Shown here: positions 25,486 to 37,139 of the stretch, one piece after another
Position numbering within the stretch: position 1 is the first letter of the stretch
Layout: the number at the start of each line of letters is the position of its first letter
From: Sabellastarte sp. h YS-2021
Taxonomy: Eukaryota > Annelida > Polychaeta > Sabellida > Sabellidae
Direction: 5' to 3'
NCBI GenBank assembly: GCA_964017235.1
Contig: OZ024931.1
Location: 97,544,221-97,608,220, forward strand
DNA length: 64,000 nt
Notes under the pieces: model-generated
What the model saw: the letters and a program-made list of their open reading frames with translations, nothing else
Told to the model about the DNA's origin: nothing
Databases searched by the model: none
Position numbers and translations under genes: made by a program

Positions 25486-26180
25486 TTTTTAATGACCAAT
25501 ATCTAGTAAAAGATCTTTTACTGAGTAGACGTTTGTCATAAATGATTGAATGTAAACTGCAAACTTGTAGTATTTTCATTCTCAAGCAAAACAGACCTTT
25601 TCCAGTTATATTAATTCAAAAAAAAAATATATTTTACAGATAAAATATTTCACAACTTCTTCTAAAGATTGATTGACAGAAATAATGTAATCACGTGATA
25701 ACTTCTAGGAACACAACGCTTCCTATACACGAAAAGTACGTACCAACTTCCAAACGTACATAAATCACAAAAAAATATAAAGGCAAATATATTTTCTTAT
25801 TTTAAATGAAATTGTTGAATATTTTATTGAAATACTTACAGTTTGCTTCTGTAAAATATCCATTTACTAACACTTTAATTATGTCTTCCAAATTTATTTT
25901 AGCAAATATAAACCAGTTTGCTAATCTTATTTTATTATACCGGTATACACGCTTCAAAATTAAAATATGTCTTCTCACTTCAAAATCAAATTTCAAACTG
26001 TGCATCTACAGACCCTTTATATTTGTAAACCTTTCACATCACGTCACTACAAATACCCATCTCGCTACACAAATCTGAAAACAACTTCAGCGGAGGCGGT
26101 TTGCAAATGCGGGCAATAATACCGAGTTTATAGATTTCAACACCCAGTGCTGTCCTAAGCTTCGACTCTGTGGTTGGCAG
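25486..26180. other. No gene recognised
   Basis: Very AT-rich. The opposing open frames at 25802-26078 mirror one another across strands, as expected for low-complexity sequence, and carry no domain. Confidence 0.4.
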
Positions 26181-26201
26181 AAAGCCAGCCACTGTACCCT
26201 T

Positions 26202-27423
26202 GTTATCTCCTGCCCATGGCTTCGGCCATGTTCGGGAGATTATAAAATGCTGTCCGTCTGTCCGTTCGTCACATTTTTGCATAAACCTTAATATCTCATT
26301 CATTTATGAAGATATCTTCACCAAATTTGCAGAGAATGTTTATGACTATGAAAACCTGTCTCTGAAAAATTTTAGCCTCATTTTAAAAACAAAATGGCTG
26401 CCATAGCTAATTGTTTGAAAATCGTAAAGGTGCTCTAAATCGTGAAATATTCCAGCTAGCTTAATTAAATTTGCACAAAAGCTATATGGCTAGAAAACCT
26501 AGCCCGATAGTAATTTTGGCCTAGTTCAAAAAACAAAATGGCCGCCATATCACATGTTTAATGTCAAACGGGGTTATCCTATTAAAAAGGCCTTATATCT
26601 CCTCAAATATTGCTCCTACAGGTTCGGAATGTGAAAAAAACTTGTAGGAAGTCATGGCCAGGGAATCTAAAAATTTTTTGCCTCATTTTGAAAAACAAAA
26701 TGGCCGTCATGGCTAATTGTTTGAAAATCGTAAAGATGCTCTAAATCTTGAAATATTCCAGCTAGCTTCATCAAATTTGCACAAAAGCTATATGGCTAGA
26801 AAACCTAGCCTGATAGTAATTTTGGCCTTGTTCAAAAAACAAAATGGCCGCCATATCACATGTTTAATGTCAAACGGGGTTATCCTAATAAAAAGGCCTT
26901 ATATCTCCTCAAATATTGCTCCTACAGGTTCGGAATGTGAAAAAAACTTGTAGGAAGTCATGGCCTGGGAATCTAAAAAAATTTTGCCTCATTTTGAAAA
27001 ACAAAATGGCCGTCATGGCTTATTGTTTGAAAATCGTAAAGATGCCCTAAATCTTGAAATATTCCAGCTAGCTTCATCAAATTTGCACAAAAGCTATATG
27101 GCTAGAAAACCTAGCCTGATAGTAATTTTGGCCTAGTTCAAAAAACAAAATGGCCGCCATATCACATGTTTAATGTCAAACGGGGTTATCCTATTAAAAA
27201 GGCCTTATATCTCCTTAAATATAGCTCCTAGAGGTTCCGATTGTGAATACAACTTATAGGAAGTCATGGCCTGGGAATCTTTTCCAGGTCTTGGATTTGT
27301 CCTTTGACCCCTGCTTCAATGTTAAATGGGGTTGTCACACTAAAATGTCCTTATTTCACACTTATTATTGGTGCTATGGCTTGAGAATTCTCCATTATTA
27401 CTGATTCTAAGGCAGGAGACAAC
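26202..27423. mobile_element. 1.2-kb non-autonomous element with internal 305-bp repeats
   Basis: Left end GTTATCTCCTGCC (26202-26214) and right end GGCAGGAGACAAC (27411-27423) are inverted repeats with one mismatch; outside them CCACTG recurs on both sides. Just inside the left end is an imperfect hairpin (CCCATGGC...GGCCATG...CGGG). The body has three copies of a roughly 305-bp unit, with AATGGCCGTCATGGCT-type words near 26393, 26699 and 27004, each also holding AATGGCCGCCATATCACATG. No protein is encoded. Class unassigned. Confidence 0.7.
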
Positions 27424-27554
27424 CACTGCGGCAGTGGCCTTGTTCTTGTATATGTCATGAGTATACAGTACATAAGTAAATTCAACACAATATGAATTTT
27501 ACATTAAGTCCCCATTTGCAATCTTTTACAAACTACGGGTAATTGGATACATGT

Positions 27555-27690
27555 TATGTACAAGTTGAGAAATCTGTACAAGTTGCAACTTGTACAAACA
27601 GCTTGTACAATTTGCAACTTGTATAGGTTGACTTGTACAAGTTACAAATTGTACAAATTTTGGACCTGTACAAGTTGCAACTTGTACAAG
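27555..27690. repeat. Cluster of TTGTACAAGTTGC palindromes
   Basis: TTGTACAA, TTGTACAAGTTGC and their complements occur about ten times in 136 bases. Two perfect 22-base palindromes centred on TTGCAA lie at 27575-27596 and 27667-27688. Confidence 0.85.
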
Positions 27691-27829
27691 CTCCATATTT
27701 ATCAGTTAAGAAATTTATTTTATTGAATTTATACTTTAAAATTCATAAAATCAACATATCCAATCTTCATGAATAACAAATTCACTGTAAATTATAACTT
27801 TTTTAATGAGAAAGCAACCTGTGGATCTG

Positions 27830-28355
27830 TATAGTTTTAGGCGGGTTGCATGTAACCAAACAGCCCATTAGATTGATGTGTCCGACGTCCTTCTGTCTGT
27901 CTGTCCGTCTACATTTTCGTTTCCGGACTCCAACTCGAAAACGGTTTGTCCAATCGAATTCAAACTTGACAGGGACATAGAGCACCATCACAGCCAGGTT
28001 CTTTTTTAAATTGGTGTAATTCCGTCCATTCATTTGTCTGTTTTTTGTCCGTCTGTCCGTCAAAATTTCCGTTTCCGGACTCTAATTTGAAAACGGTTGT
28101 CCAATTGAATTCAAACTTGACAGGGTGATAGATCACCATCATAGCTAGATTCCTTTCGAAATTGGTGTAATTCTGTCAGTTTGTATGTCCATTTTTTGTC
28201 GATTTGTCTGTCGATCAACATTTCTGTTTCCGGACTCTAACTCAAAAATGCTGTGTCCAATCGAATTCAAACATGACAGGGAGATAGATCACCATCATAG
28301 CTAAGTTCCTTTTGAAATTGGTGTAATTCCGTCCTTTCGTTTTTCCGTTTATAGC
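27830..28355. repeat. About 155-bp tandem repeat, three to four copies
   Basis: Units have TTTCCGTTTCCGGACTCTAA, TTGTCCAATCGAATTCAAAC, TGACAGGGAGATAGATCACC and AAATTGGTGTAATTCCGTC. Related in design and orientation to 20230-20795. Confidence 0.8.
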
Positions 28356-28359
28356 ATAG

Positions 28360-30541
28360 ATACAATTATGTAATCTAAAATACAAGTTTTAGGTTTCTAA
28401 GCACGTCTAACACATTCACCTTAAATGGGTAACCTAACTTTGTTTCTAAATGTAATTACAGCAGTTGCTAACCTTATTGTGAGTTATAAGCACTTCTAAG
28501 TTTGGCTATCGTTTGACCTTGAAGGAGGGGCTCAAGGTTAAATCTGACCACATCAAAAGATTCACAGCCCATAGTATTAATAAGTAAGGAATGGACAAAA
28601 ATATACAGAGTTTTGCTTGTGATGCTCACACTTAGCTTGTGTGTGTGTCTTGAAATCTTACCGCATCAAATGCAAGCAAGTGCATGTTTTGTTTTGTTTA
28701 CAAATGGGCTTTCATGCATAAGATCTATACTACTCTCATGAAATAGAGTGATAAATATTAAATGCTAACTTTGTAAATTATTTCAACTGTTTGGAATACT
28801 CATATGCTAAAAAGATAATACGAGCCAAATCTATGCATGAACAGTTTGATATTGGAAATTCATGGAACATGGGAAAGGGCTTGAAAACAGAGTATAGTGT
28901 GAGTTTTGACACATCCACACAAATAAGTATACTTGCTTTCTTCCAGTGCTTTTGTGTATGAGAGAGCAGTCACTTACAACCACAAGACACATGCAGATGA
29001 TGGGCTATTAATTATGGTCTTGAGATAACATAAACACTTTCAGTGGGATAGCAGATAAGCCTTCCCTCATATTTGAGGGGTTGGGGTGGAATAATTCCAG
29101 GACTGCACATTTTTAATCAATTTGAAAGAAAACACATTAGTAGCCTGACCACTCCCAGAGTAATGAAACTCAGTAGGGTGGTGGGGAGGCAAGGAGGAGG
29201 CTTGAACTAAAAGAACTTTTCATCTTTCCCTGTTACTTCATTGGGGCTGTGGTAGCCTTGCTAAAGGTTCCTGTTTCTTTGTAATTTGGCAAAAAAAATT
29301 CAGCTTGGATAATGCACTTCCAGTTCATATAATATACATATATGCTGGCTTTTACATCAGCATTCTGCGAAGAAAGTATGGTCAGCTTAAATGGCCTAAC
29401 TTGTACTTATGTTTTATGAATTTGATGTAAATATGTATGTACATGTTTGTAAAAGATTTGGTACAAATTTGGGCATTATGTAAATATTATTTTGAGTCCT
29501 CTGTTTATATGGGAGATTCAGCACTTTAAAAATCCAATTATAATTAAAAGTCCATTTCAAATGTAAGGCTAGAGCTGTGGTGCAGCAAACTTTGAAGAGA
29601 TAAGAGTACAGGGTAAGGGTTCTTGTGTGTGAGTGTAATGTTGTTTTAGGATCAAATGTCAACTCCAATAGTAAATTGTAGCAAGGCCCTGAATTAAATA
29701 CCTCTTTTAGTTTTATGATGTTAGTAAAATGTACTCCATTGTATGGCTTCTAGTTTTTAAATGCTGGTGAAGGTTAAAATATAAAGTTTGTTCTCAGATC
29801 ATCTGATTTAACCAAAAAAATACTTTTGTGAAAATTTTGGGTTTACTACTTACAAGAAGCCCAATTTTTCAGCCTTGCATGATACTCTTTTTGTTTTGGT
29901 TGGTTCTCCAAATAACAGAATGTATTCACAGTACAGTGAGTAGTAAATGATACTGTCTTTGTTTACACAAGGGACCCTGCTGGATCTGGTTTTTCAGTAT
30001 GCCCCACAACAACAAATCTTTATCACCCTGATAGCCATGAGGATATCTTTATTTTAACAGTGTATGTGTGTATAGGTACACTTTTGGGTACATTTTATTC
30101 TTGGTATTTGAAACACTTAACAACAGTGTTTTGATGAGTTGTTTTATATTACATGATATAATAATTAAGTATTATTGTTCTCCCTTTAACAGAGCAGAGT
30201 TTAATATATCATATTTGATTTGTACTGTTATCAGAATTAATGAAAATATTGTGTTTGTATCCAGCAAGTTTTGTTTATGTTGTTTTGGAATTTAAAAATT
30301 TATGAGGTGAGTTTTTAATTTTAAAATTTCCAAAAGAACAAAAAACAACTGCAAAAGGATGTTCAGTGGTATATGTATGTGTATATTACAGTAAATAAGT
30401 AAAATCAGTAAATATGTGTGTATGGAGACTTCGTTTAAATCTTTTATGTTTAGGGTTTATCTGCTGATTTAAATATAAAATATAAATAAATGATTTAAAT
30501 ATTTAATTGGCATCATCGCAGTCAAAGTTTAATACTTGTTT
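28360..30541. other. Largely unrecognised AT-rich DNA
   Basis: Bases 28485-28572 are a reverse-complement fragment of the 147-bp family (TTTGACCTTGAAGGAGGGGC). The rest, including open frames at 29414-29668 and 30068-30295, has no domain or repeat that I can support. From about 30400 the sequence is similar to 41985-42310, an old dispersed repeat. Confidence 0.4.
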
Positions 30542-30555
30542 AAAATCCAGCATTC

Positions 30556-30776
30556 GGGGCTCGGTGGTGTAGCGGTTAGAGTTCTCACCTCCAACCTCTG
30601 AGGTCGCCGGTTCGAATCTCGGGCTGGGCGCTTCATGTTGGAAAGTTGGTAGTTATTTGCCAATGCCCGGTGGTTTACAGTGCAGTATGCACTGGTTTCC
30701 TCCACTTGTAAACTACCCGTCGCAATATGACCCTGGCTGTTGAATGCGACATAAAACAACAAATAAATCTAAATCT
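30556..30776 (+). mobile_element. tRNA-derived SINE with 14-bp target duplication
   Basis: Starts GGGGCTCGGTGGTGTAGCGG. The box A-like word TGGTGTAGCGG is at 30565-30575 and the box B word GGTTCGAATCT at 30609-30619, 44 bases apart as in a tRNA. The 3' part ends ACAACAAATAAATCTAAATCT. AAAATCCAGCATTC flanks both sides (30542-30555 and 30777-30790). The diverged sequence at 42180-42310 carries the same flanks without the SINE. Confidence 0.92.
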
Positions 30777-31001
30777 AAAATCCAGCATTCTTTCATTTCA
30801 TAGGTAACTAATTTGCCTCATTTTATAATTTCATAAGTAGTTACATGGGATATGTGATATTTTTTTCAATATTTTTTTTCCATTTACAATAAATCTTAAT
30901 GCAAATGGACAAGTTTATACATTTGAATGTAACGAGTATGACCAAACATTTGTCGTATTGTGCTACTGCATGTAAAAGGAATAACAAAGTAATAAGCTTA
31001 A

Positions 31002-31220
31002 CTTTTATTTGTTGTTTTATGTCATGTTCAACAGCCAGGGTCATATTGCGACAGGTAGTTTACAGGTGGAGGAAACTAGTGCATACTACACTGTAAACCA
31101 CCGGGTATCGGCAAGTAACTACCAACTTTCCAACATGAAACACCCGGCCCAAGATTCGAACCGGCGGCCTCAGAGGTTGTAGGTGAGAACTCTAACCGCT
31201 ACGTACACCACCGAGCCCCC
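31002..31220 (-). mobile_element. tRNA-derived SINE, second copy, 12-bp target duplication
   Basis: Same family as 30556-30776 in opposite orientation, about 230 bases away. Box B reads AGATTCGAACC on the plus strand at 31152-31162. Box A is interrupted by four extra bases (CGTA), which may impair pol III initiation. TAATAAGCTTAA flanks both sides (30990-31001 and 31221-31232). Confidence 0.92.
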
Positions 31221-31232
31221 TAATAAGCTTAA

Positions 31233-31838
31233 GATATAAAATGTAATTTTATCCAGTAGTATGACTCTTTTCCTGAATCTGTAAAAGATCACTAATAAAT
31301 TTACATGTACAGTTAGAATTGAAAAATTTTCAAATCTTTCTAATGGAAGGAGCCAGACTATAACCATAGATACATTAAGAGGGATTAAGTCACTGAAAGA
31401 CAATGGCAAAATTCAATTAGGAGAAAACTTGCTTTTATAGAGTTGGGGGAATGCATGCCCCTTCGAACTCTATTCTGTTATCATTTTTTATGAGTCTTTG
31501 TCCTTGAATTTCTGGCATTTCGAGTGCTCACTAATTGCTGTTTTCGGTAAATTTGGAATAAATTTGGAATAACTAAACAATCGTTCGGTTTCTTGGCCAT
31601 TCTTTCGTCACTTAAATAGATATTTGTGGACAAGTTTCTTGTTTTGACATGGGTGAGGTATTTTTACAATATAACCTTTGAACTAAAAACAGCCCTTATA
31701 AAATCTGCACCAAGAGATCTGAACTAGGGTTGGCCATTTGAGGTTCTTGTCTTGAATCTGTTTGGTTTATTTCAATCAGTCATATCTGTTAACAGCATCT
31801 TGTATTTTTGTTTAGCGTTCAATATTTATTATATTCAA
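31233..31838. other. No gene recognised
   Basis: AT-rich. Near 31556 the word AAATTTGGAATA is doubled. No coding or repeat feature is supported up to the satellite array. Confidence 0.4.
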
Positions 31839-31839
31839 G

Positions 31840-33965
31840 TATTTTTCATAAATCTGTACTTAACCTTCAATTTGCACAGGCGTGTGCAGTTCTCCCTGTA
31901 TTAAGGATCACACATATTACTGATAGACATGGTTGAATTCAATCAGCTCTTGTTCCTGTTATATCGGAGTATTTTTCATAGTTCTGTGCTACAAGTTTTG
32001 TAGGCTACAGCAGTTCTCACTCCATGAAAGGTCAGAAATATTACTGAAAGAGATGGTTGAATTCAACCAGCTCTTATTACTGTAATATCTGAATATTTTT
32101 CATCATTCTGTGCTACAAGTTGTGTAGGCTACAGCAGTTCTCCCTGCATAAAGGATGGCAAATATTACTGACAGACATGGTTGAATTCAATCATCTCTTA
32201 TTCCTGTATATCAAAATAATTTTCATAATTCTGTGCTATAAGCTATGCAGGCTAGTCCAATTTTCACTGCATAAAGGATCACAAATGTTACTGACAGGCT
32301 TGATTGAATTCAATCATGTCTTACTGTTACATCTGAGTACGTTTTATAGTTCAGTGCTACAAGTTGTGCAGGATAGTAAAGTTCTTGCTTCATCTTGCTT
32401 CACAAATAGTACTGACAGAGATGGTTGAATTCAATCGTCTCTTTTCCAGTTATATCCGAGTATTTTTCATCATTCTGTGCTACAAGTTGTGCAGGATAGT
32501 GCAGTTCTGACTGCATAAAGGATCACAAATGCTACTCAAAATATGGTTGAATTCAATCATCTCTTATGTACGGGTCTTTTTCACAATTCTGTACTACAAT
32601 TTGCACAGGTTAATCCCGTTCTCACTGCAGAAAGGATAACAAACATTCCTGAAAGAGATGGTTGAATTCAATCATAACTTATTACTGCAATATCTAAGTA
32701 TGTTTTACAATTATCTGGTATAAGCTATGCAGGCTAGTCCAATTTTCACTGCATAAAGGATCACAAATCTTACTGACAGACGTGATTGAATTCAATCATG
32801 TCCTATACTGTTACATCAGAGTATGTTTCATCTTGTGTGCTACAAGTTGTGCAGGATAGTGCAGTTCTCCCTGTATATAGGATCACAAATACTACTGACA
32901 GACATGGTTGAATTCAATCATGTCTTATTTCCTGTTATATCAGAGTATTTTTCATAGTTCGGTGCTACAAGTTGTGCAGGATAGTACATTTCTCACTGCA
33001 TACAGGATCACAAATATTACAGACATGGTTGAATTCAATCACCTCTTTTCCAGTTATATCAGAGTATTGTTCATAATTCTGTGCTACAAATTGTGCAGGC
33101 TAGATCAGTTCTCACTGCATATTGAAGGATCACAAATGCTACTGACAAATATGGTTGAATTCAATCATCTCTTATTCCTGTTACATCGTGGTATGTTTTC
33201 ACAATTCTGTGCTACAATTTGCACAGGCTAGTCCAACTGTCAATGAATAAAGCATCACAAAGGTTCTTGAAAGATATGGTTGAATTCAATCATCCCTTAT
33301 TCCTGTTATATTAGAGTATTTTTCATAATTCTGTACTGCAAGGTGCCTGGGATAGTTCAGCTAGTTCTCACTGCATACAGAATCAGAAATATTATTGACA
33401 GAAATGGTTGAATTCAATCATCCCTTATTTCTGTTATATCACAGTATTTTTCATAATTCTGCACTGCAAGTTGCCCGGAGTAGTTCAGTTCTGAGACTGC
33501 ATGTAGGATCACAAATATAACTGACAGACATGGTTGAATTCAATCATGTCTTATTCCTGTTGTATCTGACTCTTTGTCATAATTCTGTCACACAAGATGT
33601 GCAGGCTGGTTCGGTTGTCACTGCATAAAGGACCACAAATGTTACTGCCAAACATGGTTGAATTCAATCATCATGTCATATCAGAGTATTTTTCGCAATT
33701 CTGTGCAGGTTTAGTCCAGTTCTCACTGAACAAAGTATTACTAATGTTACTGAAAGACAAATGGTTAAACACTCTACTGAAACAAGGTTGAATTCAATCA
33801 GTTGTGGATAAAGATTTAAATGATAAAATATTGCTCAAGCTTCCTATCTAAGTGTATTAGATTATAAAATGCACAATATGGCCAATTTATGACAAAAATC
33901 ATAATAGTGATTGAAAAATGGACCAAACTTGGCACTATTAGAAAAGTGCCAAATTCATTTAGACC
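31840..33965. repeat. About 124-bp satellite array, right arm of 21-kb inverted repeat
   Basis: About 16 units marked by GGTTGAATTCAATCATCTC, with starts near 31931, 32052, 32178, 32303, 32422, 32545, 32660, 32784, 32907, 33025, 33152, 33278, 33403, 33531, 33656 and 33787. Bases 32178-33965 pair in reverse complement with 13060-14850; the units before 32178 have no partner. The outer flank, including GGCACTATTAGAAAAGTGCC near 33931, matches 13075-13095. Confidence 0.88.
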
Positions 33966-34360
33966 TTGTTCTAAATGGGGTCTTTATGGGCCTCAAACAC
34001 AATTTTCTCCTCAACTTAAAGTCTTGATTTTCGGCACATGTACTAAGAATATATTAATGTGTTCTCAGGTAAAATTTTAGCTAGACGAGCCTCATAGTTT
34101 GTGACCTAGAGGGCTCTAAGTGGCCAAAAGTCATATTTCTGACCTTAAGGTGGCCATAAGTTCTTTACTATTGGGAGTTTAAGGTCACCTTAAAATAGGG
34201 ATCTTCCTTTAGGCACCCTTAACATGTGTTCCAAGTTTGAAAAAAAAATACTGATCCGTTTTTGAGTTATCACGTACACCAGAAAATTTCTACGGCGGTG
34301 GCGACGGCGCAACGGACCTGAATCCAATATATCCCCGACTTTCGTCTGGGGATATAACTA
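33966..34360. repeat. Repeat tail ending in hairpin
   Basis: Bases 33965-34150 resemble the 349-bp units of 11740-13060 in direct orientation. The tail has TTTGAGTTATCACGTACACC, GACGGCGCAACGGACC and an inverted repeat (ATATCCCC...GGGGATAT near 34331-34357), a composition often seen at ends of non-autonomous elements in such genomes. Confidence 0.5.
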
Positions 34361-34865
34361 TTGTATACCTGTAAAAAAAATTGGAGGGAAACCTAGTTGA
34401 ATCTAAATTTATATACCACAATGTTTCTTCAACCTTTTCATTTCAAAATAACTGATTCTTTCATTGTTTTTCTTTAAAAACACTCAATTGATTAAATTTG
34501 CTGAAACGTTTTCAGAATTTAACTTTTTTTGTAATTTAATCTTATAGCTACTGTAGAAAAATTCTAACTGAAACATAGGGGTGCAGTAATAAATTATTAA
34601 CTGGGGTGAGTGATTGCAGTTTTGTAAATTGTATATCTCATGTTTAAACATATACTGGTAAACAAAAAAGGTTTATAAACAAAGTTACCCACAAAAGATG
34701 TAATCCTCAGTTTGTTTGAGGATGGGACCTAACTTAGTAACAGGGATAAAAAGCCCCATGACAAAAAAGTTTCAAACTCTGAAAGGGGGGGGGGGGCGTG
34801 CGCCCTCCATGCCCCCCTAGATCTGCCACTGAAATGGATTTTTTCTTTAATGCACTTTCTTTAAT
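34361..34865. other. No gene recognised; poly-G tract
   Basis: AT-rich, with an 11-base G run near 34785-34795. No coding or repeat feature supported. Confidence 0.4.
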
Positions 34866-34874
34866 GAATATTCT

Positions 34875-35818
34875 GAATCCAGGGCAAAACCCCACTGGGC
34901 AAAACCCCACTCAGAACAAACCCCATCAGGAAAACCCCACTCAGACACAACCCCACTCACTTATACTAATTTCTGGAAAAAAACCCACTTTTAAAATTAT
35001 TTTAAAAATTTGAAGATGTTAAGGAGGATGTTTTTTTTAAAATGTTAAGTCAAATCTTAAGTTTGAATTGGTTCAGTGGTACTAAATCTGGTAGTGTTTG
35101 AAGTGGGCTTTGTGTTCAGTGGTAGTAGCTTTTCAGTTGCAATCGACAGTTAATCTTGTTCGATCAATCTGTGTATATAAATGTGGACAGCTATGGTAAG
35201 TAATCATTGTCTTCTAGATTTCATTTTATTGCTGACAAATTCTGTGATATCTTATGACAAATGTGGGATATTAGGATATAAAGTGCTTAGAAATTTTGTG
35301 ATATTTGGCGATACTTGTGAGACACTAGGATATTAGAAAGTGCATGACAAAGTGCTTACAACTTTTGTGATATTTTGTGAAAACTGTAGGACATTAGGAT
35401 ATTAGAAAATGCATGACAAAAACCAGTCAACCTATGAGGAACTTTTTACTGCCATTTACTGCGTGTCGTTGGACTCTGACTGTAGTTTGAAGGTGTTGGA
35501 CAGTGTCTTTGAACAAAAAAATTACTGACCAAAGCAATTATGTATTTTGCTTAATGTAATGTGCTTAAAATTAGTGCTTAAATTATGTGGTTTTGCATTA
35601 TGTTCTCCATACAAATGTCTATCAATGTCTATTTTTGTCATGACTTTACATTTGTATCAATTAAAACTCTGCACATAATAAATATTAATTTTTTTCATGA
35701 AGACTGGGGTTTTGTCCTCATTCTTATTTATCTGAGTGGGGTTGAGTGTGAGTGGGGTTTTGCCCGATGGGGGTTTGTCTGAGTGGGGTTATGCCCAGTG
35801 GGGTTTTGTCTATTTACC
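34875..35818. mobile_element. 944-bp element with G-rich iterated-word inverted ends and 9-bp target duplication
   Basis: The left arm (about 34884-34970) is a run of AAAACCCCACTGGGC and ACCCCACTCAG words; the right arm (35720-35810) is its reverse complement, word for word, over about 85 bases. GAATATTCT flanks both sides (34866-34874 and 35819-35827), consistent with a 9-bp target duplication as in Mutator-like elements (inference). The right arm has at least five G4-5 runs on the plus strand and could form G-quadruplexes. No transposase is encoded. Confidence 0.75.
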
Positions 35819-35869
35819 GAATATTCTACATTTTTGTATAATATTTATTGAGCTTTGCAAGTGCAGTTA

Positions 35870-37139
35870 TCATAATCTTACACAAAGTCTGCTTGTATGT
35901 CTTTCTTTGATAAACTGATCAAAGGGCACTAGTTCCTGTCCAATGTTTAACATTAACCCATCTGATTGCAATTGCATAACTCTTACACTAAATCTACAAG
36001 GGAGGGAAAGAATGCGCCTAAAAGTGTCAACCTCTTCAGCATACTGTGAGGGAGTGTCAGACAGAGCTACTTCCCTATAATAAGGGGGGTCTGGATCATG
36101 TTGAGGTTGGTCTTGATCAGAGACAGCCCCTGAGGGCTGAGCCCCAGAGGGCTTAGAAGACCTGTGTCTGGCTACAGAGGACTGATCATCCTCTGAGGAA
36201 GACGACACATATCTGGACCTGGTTTTATGTTTACTCTTATCCCAGTGTTTTTTAGGTTTAGCAGATGGGATCCGAGATTCATCGGATTCCTCATTGAATT
36301 GATCCGAGGCAGACCTGGGTTCAACCTCATGCCTACTGCGAGAATGACAGTGTTTTAGAAGGTTCCTCGGATGCACTAGCATTCTGATCCGATGCAAAAT
36401 GAGGATCAGATCTGAGACGTGGAGGAATTGCTGGACCATAGTCCACATCCATATCCTGGGTCTGAATGGTAGTTCTAGGTCTCGGAGGGGGTAGGTCCAG
36501 ATTAACAACAGCATGAGATGATGTACCAGGTTTAGAAGCAGAAACTGAGGTCTGATCCACCTCTGTTTGTTTTTTAGCAGTCAACTCCTCTCAGAGTGAC
36601 TGAAAAGCTTCCAACATAGATGCCTGGAAAGAACCCATTTGGTGCTGTAAATGGATGTTAAGGGATTTTTCTATATTTGTTTCAATTTTCTGCTGTAAGG
36701 CAGTACCTGGGGTGGGTGGGACAGTTTTGGCTGGAGTTTTGAGCGACAATGAACTGAAGGGTAGGGGCTGAGGACGTGGGGGTGAGGTAAATAAATTGTC
36801 TGCAGCACTCTCAAGGTCTGCATTTGAACCAGTGAAAGAATCCCCGTCGCCCTCACCCAAAAGATCAAGTTCATCATCTTTTGCACTAGAAGTGTCCGCC
36901 TTTTGTTTCTTTATATAGCGTTTCCTGTGTTGAATTTTGTTCATTTGTTCATCTGTGACAGATGCACAGAAATCACAGGGCGCTTCAAAGGAGACACAGG
37001 GATCATCACCCTTGCCAGATTCCCTACAGGTAGGGCAATAGCCAATAGTTGTGTAAATCAAAAGAGAAACAAAAATGACGGCATTTTCTAGCTCTCGGTT
37101 TGTCTTTATTCGTTTGATGGGTGGACATTTTAAACGCAA
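35870..37139 (-). pseudogene. DIRS-type gag, decayed (element B)
   Basis: Related in plan to gag A. At the N-terminal side is a partial Cys cluster (CPTCRESGKGDDPC, then CDFC) followed by VTDEQ and a Lys-rich segment. An acidic stretch (DDELDLLGEGDGDSF), a Pro-rich segment, a helical stretch and a Ser/Arg-rich C-terminal half ending near 35870 follow. The frame has a nonsense codon near 36589 and a shift near 36345-36330. The usual CGH..D.H start of the Cys cluster is missing or shifted, so the N-terminus is damaged. No pol follows: downstream, on the plus-strand left side, lies the 34875-35818 element. It is a gag-only fragment of a tyrosine-recombinase retrotransposon, assigned by resemblance to gag A and to the gag of DIRS copy C. 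Confidence 0.62.

Noticed and set aside
30556-30640. tRNA gene
   Set aside because: Box A and B are present but there is no cloverleaf with acceptor stem; the 221-base body with target duplications shows a SINE.
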